Assembly: GCA_041740975.1 (NCBI GenBank)
Contig: JBGSKV010000105.1
Coordinates: forward strand, 1-64,000
Reading direction: 5' to 3'
Length of the DNA stretch: 64,000 bases
From: JBGSKV01 sp041740975
GTDB taxonomy: Bacteria > Bdellovibrionota_B > Oligoflexia > Oligoflexales > JALZUQ01
This document shows, piece by piece, positions 8,061-16,719 of this stretch. The notes under the pieces are model-generated. The model saw only the letters and a program-made list of their open reading frames with translations, was not told where the DNA came from and searched no databases. Each line of letters begins with the position of its first letter. The stretch's first letter is position 1. The position numbers and the translations under genes were made by a program.

Positions 8061-9665
8061 TTACATCCGAATAATGCCGTATTTTGTAGGCGTCCAATCG
8101 TGTTGCAGGGCTGCCGCTAATCCCATAGCTAAAACTTTGCGCGTTTGACGAGGATCAATGACACCATCATCCCAAATTCGCGCGGAAGAATAATAAGGCG
8201 AACTCTCTAAACTATATTTTTCTAGGATTGGCCTTCGCATTTCATCTATTTCGGCCTGAGTCATTTTGGATTGTTTGGTCCGTTCATTTTGTTGCTGCTT
8301 CACCGCGACAAGAACATCGGCCGCTTGTTCGCCACCCATCACAGATATCTTGGCATTCGGCCACATGAACAAAAGATTGGGATCATAAGCTCGTCCACAC
8401 ATGCCGTAATTTCCAGCGCCGAAACTTCCGCCGACGATGACGGTCATTTTGGGTACGCGTGCATTCGAAACCGCATGCACAAGCTTTGCGCCATCTTTAG
8501 CGATGCCGCCATGCTCGTACTGCTTGCCGACGATAAATCCTGTGACATTTTGTAGGAATAGAAGCGGAATATTCTCTTGGCAACACACTTCAATAAAATG
8601 TGTTCCTTTCAAAGCACTCTCCGAAAAAAGCACGCCATTATTGGCGAGAATTCCGACGGGCATTCCATGAATATGCGCAAATCCTGTTACCAGCGTTGTG
8701 CCGTAGTTCGCTTTGAATTCGAAAAGCTTGGAACCATCGACAATGCGCGCAATCACTTCTCTTATGTCGAAAGCTTTTTTGCTATCGGCGGGAACAATTC
8801 CCAAAAGCTCCTCAGCGTCGTAAGCTGGTTCTTCCACCGCTTGGATATTGACCTTTGCCATGGTCGGCTTGTTCAGATGCGAAACAATCTCACGAATAAT
8901 CGCCAGTGCGTGTGCGTCATTTTCGGCCAAATGGTCGGCCACACCGCTAATCGATGTATGCACATGGGCCCCGCCGAGTTCTTCGGCCGTGACATCTTCG
9001 CCAGTCGCAGCTTTAACAAGGGGAGGACCAGCCAAAAAAATGGTGCCGGTGTCCTTGACAATCACCGATTGATCGGCCATGGCCGGTATATAGGCGCCCC
9101 CTGCCGTGCAAAAACCGTGAACGGACGCGATCTGGGCGACACCTTCCGAACTTAGGCGAGCTTGGTTGAAAAAAATTCGTCCGAAATCATCCACATCAGG
9201 AAACACTTCGGCTTGCATTGGCAGAAAGGCTCCGCCGGAATCCACCAAGTAAATGCAAGGCAGTTTCATTTGCGCAGCGATCGTCTGGGCTCGCAAATGC
9301 TTCTTAACGGTAATGGGAAAATAGGTTCCACCTTTGACGGTTGCGTCATTAGCAACGATCAAGCAACTGCGGCTTTTCACTTGGCCAATTCCCGTGACCA
9401 TTCCACCCGAAGGAACCTCTTCCGGATACAACTGAAAACCTGCCAGAGCCGAGAGTTCTAGAAACTCGCTACCTGGATCAATCAAAGCTTGGATACGATC
9501 ACGCGCTAACATTTTGTTTAAGCTTTTCTGGTAAGCTTGGGCTTTTTCGCCACCGCCACGCTTAGCGACGCCGATGCGAGCTTCTAAGTCTTTGACAAGC
9601 CCAGCATGATGCGCATAATTTTGTTTGAAAGAATCAGACTGAGGACGAATTGTCGATTTAATCAT
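8061..9665 (-). CDS. Acyl-CoA carboxylase beta subunit (carboxyltransferase, MccB/AtuC-like)
   Basis: About 534 residues, the normal length for methylcrotonyl-CoA carboxylase beta. Conserved stretches are visible: VANDATVKGGTYFPITVKKH, YLVDSGGAFLP, FGRIFFNQARLSSEG, FCTAGGAYIPAMAD and FLAGPPLVKAATGE. It transfers the carboxyl group from biotin to the acyl-CoA. I choose the ATG at 9665, 12 bp after the dnaQ-like stop and preceded by AGGA; the longer reading from 9710 has no ribosome binding site and adds a hydrophobic leader not expected for this cytosolic enzyme. Leucine and acyclic terpene degradation remain alternative pathways. Confidence 0.9.
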   Translation of the reverse strand: MIKSTIRPQSDSFKQNYAHHAGLVKDLEARIGVAKRGGGEKAQAYQKSLNKMLARDRIQALIDPGSEFLELSALAGFQLYPEEVPSGGMVTGIGQVKSRSCLIVANDATVKGGTYFPITVKKHLRAQTIAAQMKLPCIYLVDSGGAFLPMQAEVFPDVDDFGRIFFNQARLSSEGVAQIASVHGFCTAGGAYIPAMADQSVIVKDTGTIFLAGPPLVKAATGEDVTAEELGGAHVHTSISGVADHLAENDAHALAIIREIVSHLNKPTMAKVNIQAVEEPAYDAEELLGIVPADSKKAFDIREVIARIVDGSKLFEFKANYGTTLVTGFAHIHGMPVGILANNGVLFSESALKGTHFIEVCCQENIPLLFLQNVTGFIVGKQYEHGGIAKDGAKLVHAVSNARVPKMTVIVGGSFGAGNYGMCGRAYDPNLLFMWPNAKISVMGGEQAADVLVAVKQQQNERTKQSKMTQAEIDEMRRPILEKYSLESSPYYSSARIWDDGVIDPRQTRKVLAMGLAAALQHDWTPTKYGIIRM

Positions 9666-9676
9666 CGGGATTATTC

Positions 9677-10369
9677 CTAACTGACACAGTAACTGGATAA
9701 ATGGTCCCATGAAGTTAGGGACTGAGCTTCATTCGCCAACATGCCTCGCAAAACTCCGAGCGTGACTTTACAGTCACCGATAGAACGGTGACGTGCGTCA
9801 AAGCTAAGACCGTAATGCTGCGCCAATGTATCCAAAGTTCGGTTTGGCAGCTGGGGCAGAAACACGCGCGATAGTTTCAAAGTGCAAAAGCAAGCCCAAC
9901 TCATATCAAAACCAAGACGTTGGCAATTGTCTTTCAAAAAATGATAGTCAAAGTCGGCATTGTGCGCGACGAGAACGGCACCGTCGATAAACTGCAAAAA
10001 GTCAGGCATGACTTCGTCAATGGCCGGTTTCCCCGCTAACATTGTATCCGTCAATCCGGTGATCTCTTGAATGCGTTGTGGAAGGGGACGACCAGGGTTG
10101 ATTAAAGCTGCAAACTCTTGCATATCGCCACATGGCATAACTTTAATTCCACCGACCTCGATGATGCGATCGTCTTCACTGCTGAATCCAGTGGTCTCAA
10201 AGTCGAAGATTACTAAAGGCAGATCACAAATCTTACTTTGAGGGGCGACTGAAAAATTGTAAACTTTATTTAAAGTGAGATGACTATTCTGAGCTTGTTG
10301 TGAAACTTGCTGAACGGGAAAAAAGACATTTTGAAAAACTGTATGTTGTAGCTGACCGCTCAAAAACAT
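9677..10369 (-). CDS. DnaQ-like 3'-5' exonuclease (DEDDh)
   Basis: A 230-residue protein with all three DEDDh exonuclease motifs: ExoI DFETTGFSSEDDRIIEVGG (about 57), ExoII VLVAHNADFDYHFLKDN (about 132) and ExoIII ARHRSIGDC (about 200). This is the fold of the DNA polymerase III epsilon subunit and related proofreading or RNA-trimming exonucleases. Without a PolC or helicase fusion the exact role is open. The first 50 residues lack family similarity, and the ribosome binding site directly touches the ATG, so the true start may be internal. It heads the minus-strand carboxylase cluster; the 12-bp gap suggests co-transcription without an obvious functional link. Confidence 0.85.
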   Translation of the reverse strand: MFLSGQLQHTVFQNVFFPVQQVSQQAQNSHLTLNKVYNFSVAPQSKICDLPLVIFDFETTGFSSEDDRIIEVGGIKVMPCGDMQEFAALINPGRPLPQRIQEITGLTDTMLAGKPAIDEVMPDFLQFIDGAVLVAHNADFDYHFLKDNCQRLGFDMSWACFCTLKLSRVFLPQLPNRTLDTLAQHYGLSFDARHRSIGDCKVTLGVLRGMLANEAQSLTSWDHLSSYCVS

Positions 10370-10543
10370 TCCTCACGCTGCATATTTTAACATCACTTTT
10401 ATGGCTTCCTATGCTACAGAAATTTACATGATTCCTCCAGTGCGTCTTCGCATCTTAGAGTTCAATTATCTCGCGGTCTTCGAGGGGCGAGCTTCGCTCT
10501 GTGTTATATTATAAGCAGCTTAGCGTAGATGAGGTCGAAAGAT

Positions 10544-11638
10544 ATGAAAGTTCACACACTACAGACCGCCCGTTTCATTTTTCTAGTTTTTGTTTCCATC
10601 ATGAGTGCGCAAGTTTTTGCTCAGAATTGGTCCCCTCCGACCATCAAACTTGGCAAAGAAGAACTTAAAAAGAAGCTGTCGGAAATTCAATATGAAGTTA
10701 CCCAGGAAGATGGGACAGAACCTGCTTTTCGCAATCCCTATTGGGACTTGAAAGACGAAGGCATCTACGTCGACATCGTTTCGGGCGAACCACTTTTTAG
10801 CTCCCTTGATAAATATGATTCGGGCACAGGTTGGCCGAGTTTCACCCAACCCCTCGTCAAAGAAAATATCGTTACCAAAGTCGACAAAAGTTTTTTTGGT
10901 AACCGAACGGAAGTGCGTAGCCGCTTTGCTGACTCACACTTGGGTCACGTTTTTGAGGATGGACCGAAACCAACTGGCTTGCGCTACTGCATGAATTCGG
11001 CGTCGATGGTTTTTGTTCCTCGTGCTAAGCTCAAGAAGAATGGTTATGGTCAGTTTGAAGCTTTGTTTGAAAAAAATGACGAGAAAAAGCCGAAATCCAA
11101 CCTGGAACACGCTATTTTTGCAGGCGGATGCTTCTGGTGCATGGAACCTCCTTTTGAAAAACTACCGGGCGTGAAAGAAGTTTTGTCCGGTTATACGGGC
11201 GGTAAGACGGTGAATCCGACTTACGATGAAGCCTCCTCCGGCACCACCGGACATACGGAAGCCGTGCAAGTTACATTCGATCCCAAAGTGATTTCTTATG
11301 AAAAACTTTTAGACGTCTTTTGGCAAAATATCGATCCCACTTCACCCGACGGCCAGTTTGTCGATCGTGGACTGCAGTATCGTCCTGGGATTTTTTATTT
11401 GAATGATGCGCAGAGGGTCGCAGCAGAAAAATCACGAACGGCACTGCAAAACTCAGGTCGATTTAAAGAAAAAATCGCCACAGAAATCACCAAAGCTGGA
11501 CCTTTTTACAAGGCTGAAGAGTATCATCAGGATTATTACAAGAAAAATCCCATTCGATACAAATACTACCGTTTCCGATCCGGGCGAGATCAATTCTTAG
11601 AAAAATTCTGGGGCAAACCTAAGAGCGACAAGCCTTAA
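10544..11638 (+). CDS. msrBA: Secreted methionine sulfoxide reductase, MsrB-MsrA fusion
   Basis: About 364 residues with a signal peptide (cleavage about after QVFAQ), so it is exported. The MsrB domain comes first (about 25-175; GTGWPSF, VRSRFADSHLGHVF, catalytic Cys in LRYCMNS), then the MsrA domain (about 185-345; catalytic Cys in FAGGCFWCMEPPF). Together they reduce both R and S epimers of methionine sulfoxide in envelope proteins. The MsrB part lacks the two zinc CxxC pairs, as in the zinc-free class. The ATG at 10544 has GAGG nine bases upstream and is preferred over the one at 10529. A possible -10-like TATATT lies near 10505. Confidence 0.9.
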   Translation: MKVHTLQTARFIFLVFVSIMSAQVFAQNWSPPTIKLGKEELKKKLSEIQYEVTQEDGTEPAFRNPYWDLKDEGIYVDIVSGEPLFSSLDKYDSGTGWPSFTQPLVKENIVTKVDKSFFGNRTEVRSRFADSHLGHVFEDGPKPTGLRYCMNSASMVFVPRAKLKKNGYGQFEALFEKNDEKKPKSNLEHAIFAGGCFWCMEPPFEKLPGVKEVLSGYTGGKTVNPTYDEASSGTTGHTEAVQVTFDPKVISYEKLLDVFWQNIDPTSPDGQFVDRGLQYRPGIFYLNDAQRVAAEKSRTALQNSGRFKEKIATEITKAGPFYKAEEYHQDYYKKNPIRYKYYRFRSGRDQFLEKFWGKPKSDKP

Positions 11639-11718
11639 CTACCTGTTTCAACCAAGATTTTTGGTGATCCGCAATTAGACCTTGTCATTGTGCGACCTCG
11701 TGCTCATTATCCGAATCT

Positions 11719-12819
11719 ATGATGGAAGATATTAAAAAATTCATTGCGCCTCTTGAGAGTTGGGTTCTTTTCGACAATAATCTCCTACAGTATCTAAGTT
11801 TTGTGGGTGTGACCGTCGGCCTTTGGTTATCGTTAGAGCTGTTGCGCCGCTTAACAAAAAAACGACTTCTCCATTACTGTGCGCGAACTCGCACGAAAAT
11901 CGATGATCATTTTGTCAATGTACTAGCTAGTATTAAAGCTTGGTTTCTGTTTTTTATTGCGGTCCATTTTGGTTCGCGCTTCTTAAGTTTGCATCCGCAT
12001 GCCGCAAAAATTCAAACAACCATTTTTGTTATCGCTACGACCATCCAAGTCGTGATCATCGCAAGTTACCTTTTGGTGCAAATCGTTCATAATATCGGCC
12101 GCGGTCAACCGGATAACTCTCTCGCTCTCGAAAGCACGAAGCACAACATCATCGCGATCGGACGCATCGTTATATTCGTCATCGCGCTTCTCTTTTTGTT
12201 GGATAATCTTGGTGTAAATATAAGCACTTTTATCACGGGCCTAGGCATTGGAGGAATCGCGATCGCTTTGGCCGCCCAAGCTATATTGGGAGATGCTTTT
12301 AGTGCGTTCACAATTGGCTTGGACAAACCCTTTGAAGTTGGCGATTTTATCGTGATTGATTCTTTAAAGGGTACGGTAGAACGCGTTGGACTGAAAACTA
12401 CACGCATTCGAAGCCTGAATGGCGAATTACTTGTTTTTGCCAATTCTGATCTCACCAAATCGCGCATTCAAAACTTTAAACGCATGGAAGAGCGACGAGT
12501 GAACTTCACGATTGGCGTCACTTACGATACTCCCCTTACCAAACTCAAGATGGTTCCTGACCTTGTTAAGGGATCAGTCGAAGGCGCGACTGAAAAAGTT
12601 CGCTTTGATCGAACCCATTTGCGTGAGTTCGGCGATTCGGCGTTATTGTTTGATGTCGTCTACTGGGTTCACTCTCGCGAAATGCCTGACTTCGTCGAAG
12701 CGCAGCAAGAAATTAACTTTAAAATTTTGGAGAAATTTGCTGAGAATTCAATTGAAATAGCCTTTCCAACTCGAGTGGTTTACCAAAAAAACCTTGAGCC
12801 AGATCCAGCAAAAATATGA
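11719..12819 (+). CDS. Mechanosensitive channel of the MscS family
   Basis: A 366-residue inner-membrane protein with about five hydrophobic segments. The pore helix is recognisable (GIGGIAIALAAQAILGDAFSAF, about 175-196) and is followed by the MscS beta domain (DFIVIDSLKGTVERVGLKTTRIRSLNGE). Channels of this family open under membrane tension and release solutes during hypo-osmotic shock. The extra N-terminal helices make it longer than E. coli MscS (286 residues) and closer to YbdG/YnaI-type members. The end abuts the convergent methyltransferase gene with only two bases between the stops, and no terminator is visible between them. Confidence 0.88.
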   Translation: MMEDIKKFIAPLESWVLFDNNLLQYLSFVGVTVGLWLSLELLRRLTKKRLLHYCARTRTKIDDHFVNVLASIKAWFLFFIAVHFGSRFLSLHPHAAKIQTTIFVIATTIQVVIIASYLLVQIVHNIGRGQPDNSLALESTKHNIIAIGRIVIFVIALLFLLDNLGVNISTFITGLGIGGIAIALAAQAILGDAFSAFTIGLDKPFEVGDFIVIDSLKGTVERVGLKTTRIRSLNGELLVFANSDLTKSRIQNFKRMEERRVNFTIGVTYDTPLTKLKMVPDLVKGSVEGATEKVRFDRTHLREFGDSALLFDVVYWVHSREMPDFVEAQQEINFKILEKFAENSIEIAFPTRVVYQKNLEPDPAKI

Positions 12820-12821
12820 AT

Positions 12822-13430
12822 TTATTCTTCTACTTTGTTGTCGGCGACCATTATAAAAAACGGTGGTAAGTTGCGCGGCTCAAAGTACACACGGCAATTG
12901 GAAAAATGTTTACGTAAATGAGGCATAAGCATTGGTGTTGTTTGGTAAGCAATGAATCGTCCATCTTTTGCTAGACCATGGCGAGCCAACTCAATCAACT
13001 TGTCGCGTTCGTCTTTTCGAAAAAAGCTAAAAGGAATACCGGAAATGACTGTGTCGCACTTTCCGCTCACTATTTCCTCAATTTGATCCGCAAATAAGAA
13101 TACGTCGCCTTGTAGAACACGTAAACGGGCGTCGCTGATTTCGCTCAACTGCTTCGCGAATTCTTCATTGATTTCGATCGCATAAATTTCACTCAGGCAA
13201 TCGACGTGACCGAGTATGGCTTTCGTGATGCTGCCGTTGCCCGCACCGAACTCGACTATTTTGGTCTTCCGCTCCGGAACGTGGCGCATAATAGACTGGC
13301 TAACCCAGTCACTGCTGGGAAAAATAGTAGCGGCATGACGCAAGTCTTGCGCGGCGATTTTCATAAAGTCCTTGGCCATTTTGCTTAACATCGTTTCATC
13401 CAACTTTCTGTTAACCTTTTCCTCGGTCAC
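12822..13430 (-). CDS. SAM-dependent methyltransferase, phospholipid N-methyltransferase-like
   Basis: About 202 residues. The SAM-binding motif I is VEFGAGNGSITKAIL (about 58), followed by IYAIEIN and a DTVISGIPFSFF motif, the arrangement seen in PmtA-type phospholipid N-methyltransferases and rRNA dimethyladenosine-transferase relatives. If it is PmtA-like it would methylate phosphatidylethanolamine at the membrane. The start is uncertain: the longest reading begins with GTG at 13430 without a ribosome binding site; a TTG at about 13403 or the ATG at 13391 are alternatives with GAGGAAAAGG upstream. The substrate assignment is tentative. Confidence 0.7.
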   Translation of the reverse strand: MTEEKVNRKLDETMLSKMAKDFMKIAAQDLRHAATIFPSSDWVSQSIMRHVPERKTKIVEFGAGNGSITKAILGHVDCLSEIYAIEINEEFAKQLSEISDARLRVLQGDVFLFADQIEEIVSGKCDTVISGIPFSFFRKDERDKLIELARHGLAKDGRFIAYQTTPMLMPHLRKHFSNCRVYFEPRNLPPFFIMVADNKVEE

Positions 13431-13487
13431 CGAGCGAATAAGTGCAAATACCGCGCCATTTACGTGATTTGTTAAATCATTGAACTC

Positions 13488-13504
13488 TTGGCACCTGAAT
13501 TGCT
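13488..13504 (+). promoter_or_regulatory. Sigma-54 (-24/-12) promoter
   Basis: TTGGCAC, five bases, TTGCT. This agrees fully with the TGGCAC-N5-TTGC core consensus, with GG and GC at the required spacing. Transcription would start near 13515 and run into the DUF4345-like gene at 13578. A dyad TGATTT-GTT-AAATCA (13465-13479) lies just upstream. An enhancer-binding activator would be needed; none is encoded in the window. Confidence 0.75.
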
Positions 13505-13528
13505 TAGCTTTGTGGGAGAACGTTTATA

Positions 13529-13549
13529 GATTTCGAATCGGTCGAAATC
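13529..13549 (+). promoter_or_regulatory. 8-5-8 dyad in the leader of the DUF4345-like gene
   Basis: GATTTCGA (13529-13536), five bases, TCGAAATC (13542-13549). It sits between the predicted sigma-54 start and the ribosome binding site, so it may be an operator or a leader hairpin. Function is inferred only from position. Confidence 0.4.
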
Positions 13550-13577
13550 GTATGTTTTCACCTCCACGGGAGTAGGC

Positions 13578-13958
13578 ATGGCGGCTCAAATTTTCTTAGC
13601 GATCGTTGGTCTCCTGTACGGGGTTCTTGCTGTTTTGTGCCTAATGAAGCCGGACAATATTATGAAAAAACTAGGCCTTCAAGCCATCCACAGTGGTGGG
13701 CAATCTGAATTTTTTACAATCTATGTAGGGATGGAAGCGGCTTTCGCAGTCATTTTTTTACTTCCTTTGCTAAATGCTTCTTACACCCAAGCAGTTCTTT
13801 TGATGTGTACCATCCTCCATGGTGGCCTAGCCATCACCCGCACTGCAAGCTACTTTCTTTATATGCAAGTTCCCAGCTTCCTCTACCGACTGGGGTCGGG
13901 CGAATGGATTATTTTTGTTCTATCGGCGATCTTTGCTCTACAAAACGCAAAAGTCTGA
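13578..13958 (+). CDS. DUF4345-like four-helix membrane protein
   Basis: A 126-residue integral membrane protein with four hydrophobic helices (about 4-24, 45-66, 71-90, 104-122) and short loops, with the G-Y-KP and EAAFAVIFL features of the DUF4345 family. Function is unknown. The ATG follows GGGAG with normal spacing. It is the only gene behind the sigma-54 promoter at 13488, which suggests conditional expression under a stress or nutrient activator rather than constitutive use. Confidence 0.7.
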   Translation: MAAQIFLAIVGLLYGVLAVLCLMKPDNIMKKLGLQAIHSGGQSEFFTIYVGMEAAFAVIFLLPLLNASYTQAVLLMCTILHGGLAITRTASYFLYMQVPSFLYRLGSGEWIIFVLSAIFALQNAKV

Positions 13959-14105
13959 GCTCTGCGAACGTCCGTCTTCTCACTCGACAGCCCGTCCAAT
14001 CTTTCGACATCTTTTTGGTTTTATTTTAAATAATATCAATATGTTAGCTATGGTCCTAGTATTGCAGCGTTTAGTCACCTTGCGACTTATAGAGGATTTT
14101 GACCT

Positions 14106-14759
14106 ATGCGTTTGATCATGACTTCCGTTCTATCTGTGTTCATAGTCAGTTGTGGTGGAACCGATTTTGCGGCTTCCAACCAACCTGCGCGTCAGCAACC
14201 CGTCCAACAACAGCCTCAACCGATAGGTCAACCGCCCATCAATTCTTTTCAACCCATTCCTTCACCCCCTTACAACCCAAGTTTACCTTCCAATCCTCCC
14301 ATTGTTCCTGTTTCACCTGCCCCCGTTCTGAGACCGCCTGGATTTATACAACCAAATTCCGACGCAGTGCAGCGGGGAAGTTTTACGGTATGGACAGATC
14401 CGAAAGATCCAGCTCCAGGACAGTTTTACGACGTTATTATTGAAGTTAAATTTGCTTCGAATATTACAAACTACCGTGAATCGGATTTGACAGGCTGCAT
14501 CATAGGAACTGACGAATATGCCTATGCACTCGGTCGTGGCAGATATGCTGGTTCAGGCAATTTTGCAAATTGCAGTCAACTGTATGCGAAGTCGACTAGT
14601 GATTTTTCACAAGGTTATCGTAAACCATCGTTTAAATCCGGCGCCGGTATTGCACAGTTGCGCATTCCGATTCCGGGTGCAGAAGATCTGGTGCGAGATC
14701 GCATTGAGATTCGATCGACGATTCTTAACGAGTCACAAGTGGTGACGATAGAGTTTTGA
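14106..14759 (+). CDS. Proline/glutamine-rich lipoprotein
   Basis: A 217-residue product. The N-terminal signal ends in a lipobox-like IVSC (Cys about 16), so it is probably a lipoprotein. A low-complexity Pro/Gln/Ser linker fills about 22-85, then a compact domain (about 90-217) with two Cys that could pair (LTGCIIG and FANCSQ). The linker would hold the C-terminal domain away from the membrane. No family is recognised. GAGGA lies nine bases before the ATG. Two terminator-like hairpins follow the stop. Confidence 0.7.
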   Translation: MRLIMTSVLSVFIVSCGGTDFAASNQPARQQPVQQQPQPIGQPPINSFQPIPSPPYNPSLPSNPPIVPVSPAPVLRPPGFIQPNSDAVQRGSFTVWTDPKDPAPGQFYDVIIEVKFASNITNYRESDLTGCIIGTDEYAYALGRGRYAGSGNFANCSQLYAKSTSDFSQGYRKPSFKSGAGIAQLRIPIPGAEDLVRDRIEIRSTILNESQVVTIEF

Positions 14760-14770
14760 TTTTTTTCTTT

Positions 14771-14835
14771 CTCTCGCTAAGCGAGAGGGTATGATTTTTT
14801 ACTAAGCTCCGCCTTCCATTGGCGGAGTTTTTTTT
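14771..14835 (+). terminator. Tandem terminator hairpins after the lipoprotein gene
   Basis: The first hairpin is CTCTCGC-TAA-GCGAGAG (14771-14787). The second is CTCCGCC-TTCCATT-GGCGGAG (14807-14827), followed by eight T. The second is a textbook Rho-independent terminator. Confidence 0.85.
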
Positions 14836-14850
14836 GTGTATTCACAACAA

Positions 14851-14893
14851 CCAAGAAAAAAAAGAAGAGAGGCCAGCTTTGACGCTGGCCTCT
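14851..14893 (-). terminator. Terminator for the minus-strand gene at 14909
   Basis: On the minus strand a 10-bp stem (arms 14868-14877 and 14884-14893, AGAGGCCAGC) is followed by CTTCTTTTTTTTCTTGG. This ends the small secreted-protein gene. Confidence 0.8.
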
Positions 14894-14908
14894 TTGTTGG
14901 AAGGGGCA

Positions 14909-15316
14909 TTAGATGGTTGGAACGATGCCGATAGGATTTTCGATGCGGTAGTGTTGACCAACTTGGTAGTTGGAATCGAGTTGAAGTTGGTACGTATGTG
15001 GATAAGTTGGACCCATGCAATCATGAGTGTCTCTTGGAAATTGCAAACTTAAAGAGATGACGCCGTTAGCATCTTGTTTCTTAGAAACTTCAAACGGCAT
15101 GGCTGCACATGATGTATGAGTGAAGCTGATTTCTGTCCAAGGCTCAACGGAAGGGCACATATCCGCTGTTGGGTCGCAGACACCCTTCACAATAATTTGA
15201 ACATTATTGACGACTGGCTTGATGACGAAAGTATCAGGGTGCAAAGAAGTTGCCTGGGCTTGAAATCCGAAACTGAAAACTGAGGCTAAAGTAAGTAACT
15301 GAACGATCCAAATCAT
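14909..15316 (-). CDS. Small secreted protein of unknown function
   Basis: A 135-residue product with a signal peptide (cleavage about after AQATS, residue 24). The mature part has four Cys (CDPTADMC, TSCAAM, HDCMG), which suggests one or two disulfides in the periplasm, and a beta-rich pattern (VVNNVQIIVKG, SLSLQFPRD, YQLQLDSNYQVGQ). No family is recognised. GGGAGA precedes the ATG. A terminator follows. Confidence 0.65.
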   Translation of the reverse strand: MIWIVQLLTLASVFSFGFQAQATSLHPDTFVIKPVVNNVQIIVKGVCDPTADMCPSVEPWTEISFTHTSCAAMPFEVSKKQDANGVISLSLQFPRDTHDCMGPTYPHTYQLQLDSNYQVGQHYRIENPIGIVPTI

Positions 15317-15414
15317 ATGTCATCTCCCTAAAAGTTTTATCTGACGTTCTCTATGAACTCAGTTTTAGGGGATACCTATGGTTCTCGCAAATTATCTGTT
15401 TTGATATAGGCCCA

Positions 15415-16701
15415 TTATTTTTTCTTCTTAGCGACCTCGCGGCCTTCGCCGCCGTTCCAGTTGCGCCAGAAAGAAATGGATTTGACGATCGGCCACAAAC
15501 CCACACGTACCAAAGCTTTGCGCTGTTCGCTTTCAGCAACATAATCGGCCCAGCCGGGTCCGTATTTGTAATAAGCCTTTACTGCCAATCGGCCGTAAGC
15601 GTAAGGCATTAGGTATTCATCGCGGAACCAACGGAGGTCTTCAATTTCTTCGGCCATATCCGTGCCGTAAGCTGCCGTGGCCACAAAACAAGGGATGCCT
15701 GTTTTGGCTTCGGATCCACCGTTTAACTCGGTCCAAGACAACCCTTTATAAGGAATCGCACTGAAGCAAGTTGAGCGCTTCAAAGAATCGGGCGCGTAAG
15801 TTACAAATCCTATATAGCGATGGTCCTCTTCTAATCCAACAAATGAAACCTCCGTATCAGTGGAAAGCAATTCGGAAATTTTTATGTTTCCATTTTTTAC
15901 ATCGGCGCTTTTTTTAAGTTCATCGATATCAATATAGTTATTGTTTGCGCAATCCACGCAAGGCTGACCATCTAATTCGTTTTCGTTGAGAATACAGGTC
16001 TGCGCCGTGTCTTCATCGCGGGGACCACCTAAAAACTCGAGCGCGGGCAAGGAACCCACACCTTCGCCCGTTTTCACCAATACAGCATAAACTGCAGTCG
16101 CTGTCCGATTATTGTATTTGGTCCCTTGAAAATTCGTAAAAACAGGGTTTGGGCTCACCTTCCAATTTAAAGTCGTCTGTAAGTGCCGAGCCACTGCTTT
16201 AAAGTTTTGAGGAGCGTCATCAACGACAATATTTAGAAACTCAACTTTTTGATTGTCAATATCTTCATCGCAACTTGTCGAAACGCTGCCGCCTTCAATT
16301 CGGCGAATACAGGCCCCAATAAATATGTCGCCGCTCGAGTCCTTAAAAATATCTAGAGTTTTACTGGAGCGGATCTCAATCTGGGCGACAATGTCGTGAT
16401 TGACACCATCCACATCATGGCGAATGAGAGTTTTGAAAATAGCAATGGCATCGTCCACCGCAGTTCCAAAGGGGACTTTGAGACTGTCATAGGATTCTAT
16501 AATCACAAAAATGCGAGATTCAAAATATTGCTTCTCAGACATACCCGCAAGTTCGGTTGTGGTGACATCGTTCAAAGTCACAGTGGCAATAAAAGAATTA
16601 TTGGTGCCACGCGCAACTTCGCCGGTCACTTTTATCGATGCAGCAAATATGGGAGTCTGAAAGCAGACGGCGACCATGAAAACAAAGAGTACTTTTTTCA
16701 T
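15415..16701 (-). CDS. Secreted protein with CFI-box C-terminal domain
   Basis: A 428-residue product with a signal peptide (cleavage about after IFAA). The long N-terminal region (about 22-330) is beta-rich and has a short Cys cluster (TCILNENELDGQPCVDC). The C-terminal 100 residues start with CFVATAAYGT and continue LRWFRDEYLMPYAYGR, KAYYKYGPGWADYVA, a hydrophobic stretch (about 400-412) and a Lys-rich tail. This matches the CFI-box C-terminal domain known from several phyla, thought to act in sorting or surface attachment. It lies 18 bp after the metallo-hydrolase gene and is likely co-transcribed with it. The role of the N-terminal domain is unknown. Confidence 0.75.
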   Translation of the reverse strand: MKKVLFVFMVAVCFQTPIFAASIKVTGEVARGTNNSFIATVTLNDVTTTELAGMSEKQYFESRIFVIIESYDSLKVPFGTAVDDAIAIFKTLIRHDVDGVNHDIVAQIEIRSSKTLDIFKDSSGDIFIGACIRRIEGGSVSTSCDEDIDNQKVEFLNIVVDDAPQNFKAVARHLQTTLNWKVSPNPVFTNFQGTKYNNRTATAVYAVLVKTGEGVGSLPALEFLGGPRDEDTAQTCILNENELDGQPCVDCANNNYIDIDELKKSADVKNGNIKISELLSTDTEVSFVGLEEDHRYIGFVTYAPDSLKRSTCFSAIPYKGLSWTELNGGSEAKTGIPCFVATAAYGTDMAEEIEDLRWFRDEYLMPYAYGRLAVKAYYKYGPGWADYVAESEQRKALVRVGLWPIVKSISFWRNWNGGEGREVAKKKK

Positions 16702-16719
16702 AAACGTAGACCTTGTGGC

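Noticed and set aside
10529..10546. ATG at 10529 as start of msrBA
   Set aside because: The ATG at 10544 has a well-placed GAGG and gives a better signal peptide; the first lies just before that site.
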